From Clostridia bacterium (GTDB taxonomy: Bacteria; Bacillota; Clostridia; Oscillospirales; Acutalibacteraceae), in NCBI GenBank assembly GCA_017399405.1, contig JAFQCT010000018.1, forward strand, positions 1 through 39,778: a stretch of 39,778 nucleotides of DNA. The letters run 5' to 3'. The notes under the pieces were generated by a model. It saw nothing but the letters and a program-made list of their open reading frames with translations, searched no databases and had not been told where the DNA came from. Shown one piece after another: positions 14,527-22,896 of the stretch. How positions within the stretch are numbered: position 1 is the stretch's first letter; every line of letters starts with the position of its first letter. A program made the position numbers and the translations under genes.

Positions 14527-16179
14527 TTATGAAGACCATTCTTTAGGATTAATTTCGTGGTAATGCGATACCTTTAAGAAAAGCGTATGCAACTCTTTAT
14601 AAAAGCGGTCAATTTCCAACTGATTTGCAGGATTATGTATCCAATGTTTGAATAACAACTCGAAAAAAGTACGATTATTAGTAAACAGTTCTTTATAGAA
14701 TTCTCTTGTTTTCCCTTTGGTAGATTTTGTATTTTTCTTGCAAGTTTCTAATTCTTCTTCAAAATCAGTTACTTTATTTTTTATTTCATTTATATAATAC
14801 GTTTTACTGTAGCCTTTGTCAACTATTGTACGCTCAATCCAAAATGTATCATCGTCGTTAAAAAGTTGTTCAGCATAATCTATAAGTAATTTTTCTGGAG
14901 ATTTTTTTCCGGGAAGTGCTGTAATACAATTTGAAATATCAGAACCATGGTCTCCATCTAATATACAAATAGAACGCATAGTAGTTCGAAGTAATTTACT
15001 GTCTGTAAAAATACCAGATAAATTTTCTGCCCCAATATTTGTTAATACTAAATGAAAAAAGCGACTAGCATTTTTAAATTCGTCATGTTTCTCATTATAA
15101 TAACTAAATAAAATTCCAAGCAAAAATCGTGCTTCATCATCCTCAGTGAATACAGGAATGACTTTATCCTCATATATATTCTCATGTGTTATGGATTGGA
15201 GATGCATTTTAATTTTATAAATATCTGGCTCCTCCATTTTAGCAACAGATGATATGTTATCAAGCAAATATATCACATTATCATTTTTTGTAAGCATTTC
15301 CTCTAGCAATGACATGCTATGTGTTGTAAATACAACTTGTATTTTATATTTTTCAGACATTTCGCGGAATAAATTTAGCAACTTAATTTGAAATGCCGGG
15401 TGTAAGGTAGCATCCATTTCATCAATAAGAAGAACGCTTTCAATATCTTTAGATGACTCAATTGAATCATAATAATATTCTAATGAAACCAAAGCTGTTA
15501 GAATTATGCTTAAGTTGTCTTCACCAGCGGATATCGTATTTGAATCTATACCTTCAACATTGCTTGAAAACTCATTTCGAACTTTGATATCGCCCATTTG
15601 TTTTGTCGCATTGAAAGATATGTCATAATTAGTAAACTTTTTATATAACTTGGCTATTTCCTCTTGATATGATTGTGGAAGCTTCTTCTTAATATTTGAA
15701 AGAGCTTCATCATTTTGAAATTCTCCAAAAGGAACCAATCTTGAAAGTCCTAAATAAATTACAGGACAACATGGGAGTGAATCTTTAGTTCCCGGCTGAT
15801 ATTTAGGTTTAACTGCATAACGGGTCATAAGTGAAGAATTATGTCGTCTAAAAGACAAAGACTCAGCACCATAATAATCTATTGAAAACAACGGACCCTT
15901 TACTCCATGAGCAGGATCATTATAAGTTTGGTCTCCACGAGTCAAACTCTCAACTTTTGGGTTTGTCACATTATTAACTGCTTTAATTACCGGTAAACAC
16001 TTGCTATCCTTTATCCAATCGCACTTATTCGTTGGAGCCTGTAAAGAGTTTCCAAGAATATGCAATAAAGATGTTTTACAAGTACCATTAGTACCAGAAA
16101 TTGCATTAATTTTCTGAGTAAAATTTAATGTTAAATTTTTAAGCTTTCGATATTGAATAATATTTATATTTTTAATCAC
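14527..16179 (-). CDS. OLD-like ATPase with C-terminal TOPRIM nuclease domain
   Basis: 550 residues from a GTG start (AAGGTGAT upstream). Walker A is GTNGTCKT (29-36), with Cys in place of the usual Gly before Lys. The ABC-type signature SAGEDNLS, Walker B SVLLIDEMDATLHP and H-loop VVFTTHS follow in order. The C-terminal domain has VFTEDDEARFLL and CILDGDHGSD, the E and DxD of a TOPRIM nuclease, then LPGKKSPEKLL as in OLD proteins. OLD-family enzymes are DNA nucleases used in phage exclusion. With the downstream Dam-type methyltransferase the natural reading is a two-gene restriction-like system, not one I can match to a named system. Confidence 0.85.
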   Translation of the reverse strand: MIKNINIIQYRKLKNLTLNFTQKINAISGTNGTCKTSLLHILGNSLQAPTNKCDWIKDSKCLPVIKAVNNVTNPKVESLTRGDQTYNDPAHGVKGPLFSIDYYGAESLSFRRHNSSLMTRYAVKPKYQPGTKDSLPCCPVIYLGLSRLVPFGEFQNDEALSNIKKKLPQSYQEEIAKLYKKFTNYDISFNATKQMGDIKVRNEFSSNVEGIDSNTISAGEDNLSIILTALVSLEYYYDSIESSKDIESVLLIDEMDATLHPAFQIKLLNLFREMSEKYKIQVVFTTHSMSLLEEMLTKNDNVIYLLDNISSVAKMEEPDIYKIKMHLQSITHENIYEDKVIPVFTEDDEARFLLGILFSYYNEKHDEFKNASRFFHLVLTNIGAENLSGIFTDSKLLRTTMRSICILDGDHGSDISNCITALPGKKSPEKLLIDYAEQLFNDDDTFWIERTIVDKGYSKTYYINEIKNKVTDFEEELETCKKNTKSTKGKTREFYKELFTNNRTFFELLFKHWIHNPANQLEIDRFYKELHTLFLKVSHYHEINPKEWSS

Positions 16180-16307
16180 AATATCACCTTTCTACTAGCA
16201 GTTAAATTAAACAATTTTTTATATTTTACACCAACACCGTATTTTTTGTCAATTTTAATAATAAATTCTGTAAAAAAACTCTTATTTAAAGAAAACATAT
16301 CCTTCAA
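16176..16307 (-). CDS. possible 43-aa leader protein coupled to OLD gene
   Basis: A TTG at 16307 with AAAGGA 6 nt upstream opens a 43-codon frame (LKDMFSLNKSFFTEF... LTASRKVIL). Its TGA overlaps the GTG start of the ATPase as GTGA, the usual geometry of translational coupling. The peptide is basic. Against it, a good sigma-A promoter (16223-16252) lies inside the frame, and an AT-rich frame of this size can arise by chance. Confidence 0.35.
   Translation of the reverse strand: MKDMFSLNKSFFTEFIIKIDKKYGVGVKYKKLFNLTASRKVIL
16223..16252 (-). promoter_or_regulatory. sigma-A promoter of OLD/Dam operon
   Basis: Minus strand TTGACA (16252-16247), 18-nt spacer, TAAAAT (16228-16223), giving a leader of about 37 nt before the ATPase GTG. 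Confidence 0.6.
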
Positions 16308-16404
16308 ACAATTCCTTTTCCAGTTATACTAAAATTTGTCTCAAAATCCTTATGTAAAATATTTCATAACTTTTTTACTTAACCTTATTTCCTGCTATAC
16401 CTTT

Positions 16405-16442
16405 CCATATATATAATCGTAATCTCATAACATTTTGTGACA
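16405..16442 (-). promoter_or_regulatory. two-block promoter-like motif, copy 2
   Basis: Minus strand TGTCACAAAA (16442-16433), 13 nt, CGATTATATATATGG (16419-16405). The second block is identical to copy 1 over 15 bases. It points at the small leader frame and the OLD/Dam genes. The whole stretch 16308-16588 otherwise holds no gene I can support. Confidence 0.6.
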
Positions 16443-16591
16443 TAAATTTACAATTTTCTTGCTATTATTTGTTGTGTTGGGTTACAATAACACTACCGAT
16501 GGAAGGAGGGTTGATAATCGGTTTGGGCGTAAAAATCTATTGAAACAATACTTAAATTTACGCAAATTTATAATTTAATAAGGAGGTAATG

Positions 16592-18067
16592 ATGATTACA
16601 TCAGAACAGTATCGGCAGATACAGGAGTGTAAGGATGATGGCTTGACCATGGCGGAGACGGGGCGGCGGTTACACATACCTGCGTCGGTGGTTCGGAACT
16701 GGTGGCGGAAATCGGAAGAGGATTTCTACAAGTCCATGCGTGGCACGGTGTATGATTTGGACAACTACCGTCAATACATCATTGAGCTGATTAAGTCTTG
16801 TCCTACTATCACCAACACCAATTTGATGACACAATTGCGAGAGGAATTTTCTGACTTTGATGCTACCTACTCCACTTTCAATCGGTATGTGAAAAACCTG
16901 CGAATTCAGGCGGGCTTAAGTCAACCGAAACGCATCCGTTGTATTCGTGATGACCAACCACCGGGGTATGAGGCACAGGTTGATTTTGGTGAATACCGAA
17001 TGCGAAACATGTACGGCAAGGAAACCAAGGTATATTTTTTCTGCATGGTGCTTTCGTATAGCCGAATGAAATTCGTGTACTTTTCACCTAAACCGTTCAC
17101 CGCTAAAACTGCTATTGAGGCACACAAATATGCTTTCAAGTATTTCGGTGGACGTCCACAGGTGATTATGTATGACCAAGACAAGGTTTTCGTTGTTGCT
17201 GAAAGTTACGGCAATATCATTCTCGTTAAAGAGTTTGATGAGTTCGTTAAGGATGTTGGTTATTCGCTTTTCATCTGCAAGGGACACGACCCCAACACCA
17301 AAGGCAGAGTTGAAAACACTGTGAATGTGGTCAAGCGTGGTTTTCTTGACGGTAGAACTTACTACGGAATTGACAGGCTTAACTGCGATGCTCTTAACTG
17401 GCTCGACACCACTGGTAACAGCATTGTGAATGATTACACCAAGCGTACACCGAGAGAGTTGTTTCCCATTGACAACAAGGCACTCGCTAAGGTTCGTTTT
17501 CAAGAAAAGCCACTTGTTCAAGTCCTTACAATGCACGCAGGGTTCGTTGAATTCCGTGATAATCGTTATGAGATGCCACAGGAAAACCTTAATGATGGTG
17601 AAAGAATTCGTGTTGAATTGCAAGAGGACACTTTGCTTTTCTATGTAGCACTTACAAGTGATTTGATTTGCAAACATGCCCTTTGTAACGAAGTTGGTAG
17701 GACTATAAAACTACCGAATGACAGAATTCCACACCATAAAATCGAAACGGATATGCTTCGGTTTTACAAAGATAACCCACTTGCGATTGAGTTCATTGCA
17801 CAGTTGAAAATCATGCGACCGAGATACATTCACAAACAGTTACAACTACTGAAAAAGGCGTCCGTTTTTTACACGGAAGGTCAAATGAATTCAGCGTTTG
17901 AGTATTGCATCAACACTTGTGAATGTACAACATTGGAATTGTTATCGTTCTTGATTTACAAGTATGGCAAGGACTCATTTTATGATTGTATGGGCAATTA
18001 CGCAAAATCAAACTACTTAAAACGAAGTCGTGAGATACAGGAGGCATTCAATGGCAGAGATTTTTGA
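16592..18067 (+). CDS. istA: IS21-family transposase IstA
   Basis: 491 residues. Two ATGs follow AAGGAGG; the second (16592) has the better spacing of 5 nt. Residues about 1-40 form a HTH (CKDDGLTMAETGRRLHIPASVVRNWWRK), as in IS21 transposases. The rve/DDE integrase core begins near GYEAQVDFGEYRM (first Asp), includes PQVIMYDQDKVFV (second Asp) and KGRVENTVNVVKRGF (Glu). IstA cuts and joins the element ends. The gene is intact, without internal stops. It overlaps istB by 17 nt. Confidence 0.92.
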   Translation: MITSEQYRQIQECKDDGLTMAETGRRLHIPASVVRNWWRKSEEDFYKSMRGTVYDLDNYRQYIIELIKSCPTITNTNLMTQLREEFSDFDATYSTFNRYVKNLRIQAGLSQPKRIRCIRDDQPPGYEAQVDFGEYRMRNMYGKETKVYFFCMVLSYSRMKFVYFSPKPFTAKTAIEAHKYAFKYFGGRPQVIMYDQDKVFVVAESYGNIILVKEFDEFVKDVGYSLFICKGHDPNTKGRVENTVNVVKRGFLDGRTYYGIDRLNCDALNWLDTTGNSIVNDYTKRTPRELFPIDNKALAKVRFQEKPLVQVLTMHAGFVEFRDNRYEMPQENLNDGERIRVELQEDTLLFYVALTSDLICKHALCNEVGRTIKLPNDRIPHHKIETDMLRFYKDNPLAIEFIAQLKIMRPRYIHKQLQLLKKASVFYTEGQMNSAFEYCINTCECTTLELLSFLIYKYGKDSFYDCMGNYAKSNYLKRSREIQEAFNGRDF

Positions 18068-18710
18068 TGTAATGATGATGGCAAAGGAATTGGGTCTTAC
18101 TCATCTTGGCAACAGTGAGGTTGATTTAACAGATGAGCGTGTTTCTAACCTTGATTATCTGCACAATGTGTTGCAACAGGAAATGGATATGCGACTGAAA
18201 GCAAGGGCAAAGAAATACACAAAAAGAAGTCGCCTACCTGACCGACACTATGATTACAATTACATATCGTCGGGATTACAGTGGCAACTTGACAGGATTA
18301 AGAATTTCGATTTCAAAACCGAGCATCAGAACATTATAATTATCGGTAAATGTTGCAGAGGCAAGACAAGTCTTGCAGTTGACATTTCGCTTGAGGCTAT
18401 CGAGAAAGGTGCAATGGTTGTTTATGTTACCTTTGAAGAATTGATTAAATGCTCAAGCAAAAAATCACACCCTTGGCGTTATTTAGTTGAAAGCGACCTT
18501 GTGGTGATTGATGAGTTATTTTACACAACACCAACAGAAGAAGAGTTGTTACTCTTCTACAAAGCAATAATGAAGCTCAGTAACGAGCGTAGTTTAATTT
18601 TAATTTCAAACAGGGATTTGCCTTTATGGAATGAAATGAAGGCAGACCGACACGTGATTGAAACCTTGTCATCAAGGCTTTCACACAACTCACAGATGAT
18701 TTATCTGTAA
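18051..18710 (+). CDS. istB: IS21-family helper ATPase IstB
   Basis: 219 residues from the ATG at 18051, with CAGGAGG 7 nt upstream inside istA; a GTG at 18030 in frame lacks a binding site. Walker A is GKCCRGKT (99-106), which keeps GxxxxGKT but not the common GPPGTGKT form. Walker B is LVVIDELF, followed by ILISNRDL (sensor) and ETLSSRLSHNS (arginine region), matching the DnaC/IstB AAA+ family. IstB binds ATP and target DNA and activates IstA. Confidence 0.92.
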   Translation: MAEIFDVMMMAKELGLTHLGNSEVDLTDERVSNLDYLHNVLQQEMDMRLKARAKKYTKRSRLPDRHYDYNYISSGLQWQLDRIKNFDFKTEHQNIIIIGKCCRGKTSLAVDISLEAIEKGAMVVYVTFEELIKCSSKKSHPWRYLVESDLVVIDELFYTTPTEEELLLFYKAIMKLSNERSLILISNRDLPLWNEMKADRHVIETLSSRLSHNSQMIYL

Positions 18711-18778
18711 TAAAACTTAAAAGCCTATTCCTATTAAAACTGAAAATAAGATGCGTTATGACGCATTTAATATAAAAA

Positions 18779-18850
18779 GTACACCGTTGGAAATAATTTT
18801 CGGAAAACGTAAAAACAGGCGAAAAAAATGTACACGGTGGAAATATTTTT
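18779..18850 (+). repeat. short direct repeats right of istB
   Basis: GTACACCGTTGGAAATAAT (from 18779) and GTACACGGTGGAAATATT (from 18830) are near-identical direct copies 51 bp apart, consistent with transposase-binding repeats at an IS21 end. The remaining sequence from 18711 to 18990 has no gene I can support. It contains an ATGCGT/ACGCAT hairpin (18751-18766), a GGGTGAAA/TTTCACCC palindrome near 18868, and a 10-bp inverted repeat (18944-18953 with 18972-18981). Confidence 0.5.
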
Positions 18851-18990
18851 TACCCATTTTGCGATATGGGTGAAAATTTCACCCCTTGGGGGTGGGGCAC
18901 ACAAAATCTCTGTGCAAAAACAGGTGCGGACAGCGGCGCAGGGTCTTGTGTTAATTTTCGCAAAAGTTTAATAACACAAGATTCGAACCT

Positions 18991-19022
18991 AAAAAAGGGA
19001 GAGCGTGGTTTCGCTCTCCCTT
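18991..19022 (-). terminator. terminator of SGNH hydrolase unit
   Basis: AAGGGAGAGCG (18995-19005) pairs perfectly with CGCTCTCCCTT (19012-19022); on the minus strand it is followed by a run of T (18996-18991). Confidence 0.85.
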
Positions 19023-19031
19023 GTTATGTTT

Positions 19032-19688
19032 TTATTTCAATAAAGGTATTATATTTTCAGCAACAATTTTATATGCGTTTACATTCAGATGAAGTCCGTC
19101 ATAAGTGTATTCTTTTTTTAAGTTTCCCGTTTCATCTTTTAATTTGTCTGTAATATCAAGCCATACACAATCGTGTTCTTCACTTAACATTATAAATTCT
19201 TTATTCATAATGTCAATTTTTTCGTTGCTACGCTTTTCAAACTTGTCACGCATACCGCAATTGATTGGGTAAACTGCTTGTAAAATAAAGTTTATATCAG
19301 GACAAACTTTTTTAGTATTTTCAATGATTTTGCTAACATTTTCAACGCTCATTGAAAGGGGGAGTCCTCGCCCAATATCGTTAGTGCCGATAAGCAACAC
19401 AACATTTTTAGGTTCTATATTCAACACATTTTCATTTAGTCTTTCAAGAAGTCTGTCAGTTGTATCACCACTAATTCCGCGATTATAAACTGCCTGACCA
19501 GAAATTTTACTGAAATCATAAAACAACTCGTACCAGTTAAAGAAATCAGTAATTGAATCACCTAAAAGTACAGTCTGATTCTTAAGGGCATATTCCTCAT
19601 TAAGAATACGATAGTTTTCTCGTTTGGTATTTTTCTCACGGTCATATTCCGTGATTTTTGAGTAATCAATCTCTTTCTTAAAAAACAT
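19032..19688 (-). CDS. SGNH/GDSL-family hydrolase
   Basis: 218 residues with the four SGNH blocks: LLGDSITD (nucleophile Ser, about residue 43-46), NRGISGDTTDRLLERL (Gly), LLIGTNDIGRG (Asn) and YDGLHLNVNAYK (DxxH). This is the lysophospholipase L1/PAF-acetylhydrolase-like branch, esterases acting on lipids or acylated carbohydrates. No signal peptide is visible, so it is probably cytosolic. AAGGTG precedes the ATG. It follows the alpha/beta hydrolase gene by 3 nt, so the two hydrolases are one operon. Substrate unknown. Confidence 0.85.
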   Translation of the reverse strand: MFFKKEIDYSKITEYDREKNTKRENYRILNEEYALKNQTVLLGDSITDFFNWYELFYDFSKISGQAVYNRGISGDTTDRLLERLNENVLNIEPKNVVLLIGTNDIGRGLPLSMSVENVSKIIENTKKVCPDINFILQAVYPINCGMRDKFEKRSNEKIDIMNKEFIMLSEEHDCVWLDITDKLKDETGNLKKEYTYDGLHLNVNAYKIVAENIIPLLK

Positions 19689-19691
19689 ATA

Positions 19692-20753
19692 TTATTCACC
19701 TTGTTCTATGAGAAAATCTCGTTTCATAATACATTCTTCCATAAAAGAAACAGCAGTTTCCATAACATTCAAATCTTCTTTTGTAATAAGTGCATAGTCA
19801 ATATTCTGGTAAACTTCGTATGCCTCAGGACTATTCTTACCAAGAGTTTCAATCTTCGCAAAAGTGTCGTTAAGATATTGTTCAGCATCTTTTGCAAGAT
19901 AAACATTGTGAAATTTGCTTTCATAAAGTACGGTGCGCGCGTTTTCGTTGTCCTGAATTTTATGAGGTTTGCCAACAGGACTATTCTTCACAGTAACTTG
20001 CATATCATTACCACCGTGCATTACAAGAGTAGGCACAGAGTTGCTGTTAATTGTGTCGCAAGTGCGAAGAATACCGGTTTTGCCAAATCTTGAAAGGTTA
20101 ATTAAATCAAAGAAAGGACTCAAAATTGAAAGGTCAATTTTAGTTTTTGTCTTTGCAACATCACGAATTAACTTGTTCATTGAGTTAAAAGGTGAGAATG
20201 CAACAATACCCTTGATTTCGGTTTCAGTTATTGCAGATACATTACAAACGCTGTAAGCACCCCATGAGTGACCAACAAGAATAATTGGCATATCTTTCAA
20301 TTCGTCACGCTTTTTTACAAAATCAAGTGCGTGTTTAAGGTCGATTATACCTTGAGCAAATCCTTTTATTTTATTGCCCTCAGATGCACAAGTGCCTGTG
20401 TTATCATAAGCCAATACATGATAACCTTTTTGTGCAAAATAGTTGATTTCAGTAGTATAAGCCAAGTGCCCCGCACCCATACCGTGTGAGAATACTACAA
20501 GTGCTTTATATGTTTCAACTTTTGCGTTGCTATATAAAAAACCGTTAAGTGTTTGCCCTTTATCAGATTTGAAATCAACAGGACGAGCGTTAAGATTATC
20601 AAAATTCTTGGCTTTAAGGTATTTAAGATTTTCGTCACCCTCGCATCTTTTGTTAATTCCTGTTGTGTCCATAATTTTAAGTGCAATAACAAAAAGAAGT
20701 ATGCAGATTATAATAACCGCTATAAAGACATAAAGCATATTTTCTTCCACCAC
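19692..20753 (-). CDS. membrane-anchored alpha/beta hydrolase
   Basis: 353 residues. The N-terminus LYVFIAVIIICILLFVIALK is one membrane segment, so the enzyme is likely anchored. ALVVFSHGMGAGHLAY (oxyanion region), LAYDNTGTCASEG and VGHSWGAYSV (nucleophile elbow GHSWG) define the serine hydrolase, with a lid-like insert and FHNVYLAKDAEQYL carrying the catalytic His. LVMHGGNDMQV holds the catalytic Asp strand. The GTG at 20753 or the ATG four codons later could be the start; neither has a perfect binding site. Similar proteins are lysophospholipase-like; the substrate is open. Confidence 0.82.
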   Translation of the reverse strand: MVEENMLYVFIAVIIICILLFVIALKIMDTTGINKRCEGDENLKYLKAKNFDNLNARPVDFKSDKGQTLNGFLYSNAKVETYKALVVFSHGMGAGHLAYTTEINYFAQKGYHVLAYDNTGTCASEGNKIKGFAQGIIDLKHALDFVKKRDELKDMPIILVGHSWGAYSVCNVSAITETEIKGIVAFSPFNSMNKLIRDVAKTKTKIDLSILSPFFDLINLSRFGKTGILRTCDTINSNSVPTLVMHGGNDMQVTVKNSPVGKPHKIQDNENARTVLYESKFHNVYLAKDAEQYLNDTFAKIETLGKNSPEAYEVYQNIDYALITKEDLNVMETAVSFMEECIMKRDFLIEQGE

Positions 20754-20826
20754 CCGAATTTAATAATTACATTTTACCACATTATTAGAATTTTGCAACA
20801 TTTAGCGTGTCTGAACTATAAAATTG

Positions 20827-20855
20827 TTGTATATTTGAAAATTTTGTGTTATAAT
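20827..20855 (+). promoter_or_regulatory. sigma-A promoter of XRE-DtxR-flavoprotein operon
   Basis: TTGTAT (20827-20832), 17-nt spacer, TATAAT (20850-20855), 30 nt before the XRE start codon. Confidence 0.7.
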
Positions 20856-20885
20856 GACTACAAAACTATAGATGAGGTGTAAATT

Positions 20886-21251
20886 ATGTTTTTGCGTCAA
20901 CTTCGTATTTTAAGAAGACAAAATAAAATGTCACAGCAACAAGTAGCAGATGCATTAGAAGTAAGTCGCTCAACTTATTGCAGTTATGAGTCAGGTCGCA
21001 GAACACCTGATATTGAAGCAATTGTTAAATTAAGTGTATTTTACAGAGTTCCTGTTGAAAGATTTTTTGAAGATTTGATTAAACAATATGCAGAAGATGA
21101 AGATTATTATGACGGTCAGCCTGATACACGCTTTCTTTCACAGCTTACAAGAGCAGAACACGACCACATTGTAAATCTTCGTCTTATTTCAAATGATGAC
21201 CGTGTTGCTATTATGGAAGCAGCTGCATCAAAAGTTGTATCAAAGAATTAA
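20886..21251 (+). CDS. XRE-family transcriptional regulator
   Basis: 121 residues; GAGGTG precedes the ATG. Residues 1-60 form an HTH_3 domain: LRILRRQNKMSQQQVADALEVSRSTYCSYESGRRTPDIEAIVKLSVFY. The C-terminal half is acidic (EDEDYYDGQPD) and then helical, and may bind an effector or dimerise. It is the first gene of a run with a DtxR-type regulator and two flavoproteins, spaced 11, 2 and -14 nt, so it may regulate that operon. Confidence 0.85.
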   Translation: MFLRQLRILRRQNKMSQQQVADALEVSRSTYCSYESGRRTPDIEAIVKLSVFYRVPVERFFEDLIKQYAEDEDYYDGQPDTRFLSQLTRAEHDHIVNLRLISNDDRVAIMEAAASKVVSKN

Positions 21252-21262
21252 GGGACAGTATA

Positions 21263-21649
21263 ATGAAAAACGAAAATTATGTTATGACATCTTCTCTTGA
21301 AGATTATCTTGAAGCAGTTTTTGTGCTTTCAAAACAAAAAGGTAATGTAAGACTTACTGATATTGCTGAATATCTTGGGGTTTCAAAACCAAGCGTAAAC
21401 AGAGCAGTGAATACTCTTACACAAAATGGCTTTTTGGAACATGTAACTTATGGCGATATTATAATCACCCCCGCAGGCGAAAGCTATGCGGCTAATGTGT
21501 TGCGTCGTCATAAACTTATTAAACAGTTCCTTATCAGTGAACTTGGCGTTGATGAAAAAATTGCCGAGCGTGATGCTTGCCAGATGGAGCATGTAATGAG
21601 CTCTGTTACAATTGATAAGTTGTATGAATATCTCGAAAGGCAGGTGTAA
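21263..21649 (+). CDS. DtxR/MntR-family metal-dependent regulator
   Basis: 128 residues. TSSLEDYLEAVFVLSKQKGNVRLTDIAEYLGVSKPSVNRAVNTL (residues 8-53) is the winged-helix domain of the DtxR family. The second domain LRRHKLIKQFLISELGVDEKIAERDACQMEHVMSS keeps the H, C-x2-E and H residues that bind Mn2+ or Fe2+ in MntR-like proteins. No SH3 domain is present, as in short MntR forms. It probably represses metal uptake genes; none lies in this operon. Confidence 0.88.
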   Translation: MKNENYVMTSSLEDYLEAVFVLSKQKGNVRLTDIAEYLGVSKPSVNRAVNTLTQNGFLEHVTYGDIIITPAGESYAANVLRRHKLIKQFLISELGVDEKIAERDACQMEHVMSSVTIDKLYEYLERQV

Positions 21650-21651
21650 GT

Positions 21652-22896
21652 ATGACTAAAATTGCTGTTATTGGTGGCGGTGCGTCAGGACTTGCCTGTG
21701 CTATAGAGATTATGCGTACAGTCAAGAATAAAGATGCTGTAAAAGTCACAATACTTGAGCGTCTGCCACGCGTTGGCAAGAAAATACTTGTTACAGGTAA
21801 TGGCAGATGTAACCTTACAAATATAAACGCAAGTGTAATGAATTACAGAGGCGATGCAGATTTCACTGAATACGCGTTAAATCAGTATTCACCACAAAGT
21901 AATATTGCATTTTTCAACTCATTAGGTCTTTATACAAGAACTGAAGATGAGGGCAGGGTGTATCCGCTTTCAAATCAGGCTTCATCTGTACTTGATGCGT
22001 TGCGTTTTGAGTGTGCAAGATTAGGTATTGAAACTATATGCGACTATCGTGCAGTACATCTTAAAACCGTTTATACAGGAGTTACAACAAAAATTATAGT
22101 AAATAACCGCGACCGTTTTGATTATGTTGTTGTGGCTTGTGGCGGTATGGCTTGTAAAGCCCACGGTACAGATGGTGACGCTTATGACTTGCTTAAAATG
22201 TTTGACCATAAAATTATTTCGCCGGCTCCTGCCCTTGTATCACTTAACTGTGACGAGTTTACAAAGGCACTTAAAGGTGTTCGTTCAATTTGTAAAATGA
22301 ATTTGATTATTGATGGTGAAAAAGCACTTGAAAATTATGGTGAAGTGCAGTTTACAGATTATGGTCTTTCAGGTATTCCTATTATGCAGCTTTCACGATT
22401 TGTGTCGGTTTCACCGTCAAATAACATTTATATTGAACTTGACACAACTCCTGATTTTACTGCTGAAGAAATCCGTAAATACCTTTATTCAAGACGAAAT
22501 ATTGATAAAGGTCTTTGCGAAAATATGCTCAGCGGAATTATGAACAAACAACTTTGTATTGTGCTTATGAAAGAGTGCGATATTCAGGTAAACGGAAGAA
22601 TAAATGAACTTACTGATAGTGAAATTGAAAAACTTGCAGATATAATCAAGTGTTGGAAAATCAAAATTAAAAATTCACGCAGTTTTGATTATGCACAGGT
22701 TACTGCGGGCGGTGCAGATTGCTCACAGTTTAACGCAGAAACAATGGAGTCGTCACTTGTCCCTAATGTATTCTGTTGCGGTGAAGCACTTAATATTGAT
22801 GGTGACTGCGGTGGCTACAATCTTCAATGGGCGTGGAGCTCAGGCAGACTTGCAGGTAATACCATAGCCGAAAGGATTAACAATGCTCAGAATTAG
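21652..22896 (+). CDS. HI0933/BaiN-like flavoprotein (NAD(P)/FAD-dependent oxidoreductase)
   Basis: 414 residues. The N-terminal AVIGGGASGLACAIE (5-19) is the Rossmann GxGxxG FAD site, followed by LERLPRVGKKILVTGNGRCNLTN, the hallmark of the HI0933 family. The C-terminal VTAGGADCSQFNAETMES and FCCGEALNIDGDCGGYNLQWAWSSG complete the FAD site. Family members include aminoacetone oxidase and BaiN-type reductases, but the substrate here is not determined. AGGCAGGTG precedes the start, and the stop overlaps the next gene by 14 nt. Confidence 0.88.
   Translation: MTKIAVIGGGASGLACAIEIMRTVKNKDAVKVTILERLPRVGKKILVTGNGRCNLTNINASVMNYRGDADFTEYALNQYSPQSNIAFFNSLGLYTRTEDEGRVYPLSNQASSVLDALRFECARLGIETICDYRAVHLKTVYTGVTTKIIVNNRDRFDYVVVACGGMACKAHGTDGDAYDLLKMFDHKIISPAPALVSLNCDEFTKALKGVRSICKMNLIIDGEKALENYGEVQFTDYGLSGIPIMQLSRFVSVSPSNNIYIELDTTPDFTAEEIRKYLYSRRNIDKGLCENMLSGIMNKQLCIVLMKECDIQVNGRINELTDSEIEKLADIIKCWKIKIKNSRSFDYAQVTAGGADCSQFNAETMESSLVPNVFCCGEALNIDGDCGGYNLQWAWSSGRLAGNTIAERINNAQN

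Larger units (their letters stand above)
16592..18710 (+). mobile_element. IS21-family insertion sequence (istA-istB; ends not defined)
   Basis: An IstA-type DDE transposase and an IstB-type AAA+ helper overlap in the order and orientation of IS21 elements. The coordinates given are those of the two genes. The true ends lie outside them: on the right, short repeats (18779-18800 and 18830-18850) resemble the multiple terminal repeats of IS21. I could not find a matching inverted copy on the left, so terminal repeats and target duplication are not claimed. Confidence 0.8.

Noticed and set aside
16461-16588. Possible left terminal repeat of the IS21 element
   Set aside because: A short partial similarity (CACTACCGATGG) to the right-hand repeats is in direct, not inverted, orientation and too weak to define an end.
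18979-18990. GATTCGAACC, resembling a tRNA T-loop on the minus strand
   Set aside because: Only about 10 bases match; flanks do not pair as a T-stem and no acceptor or CCA follows, so it is probably chance.
18866-19153. 95-codon plus-strand frame after the IS21 genes
   Set aside because: It runs through a palindrome, a terminator and the antisense of the SGNH hydrolase gene, has no ribosome binding site and a low-complexity product.
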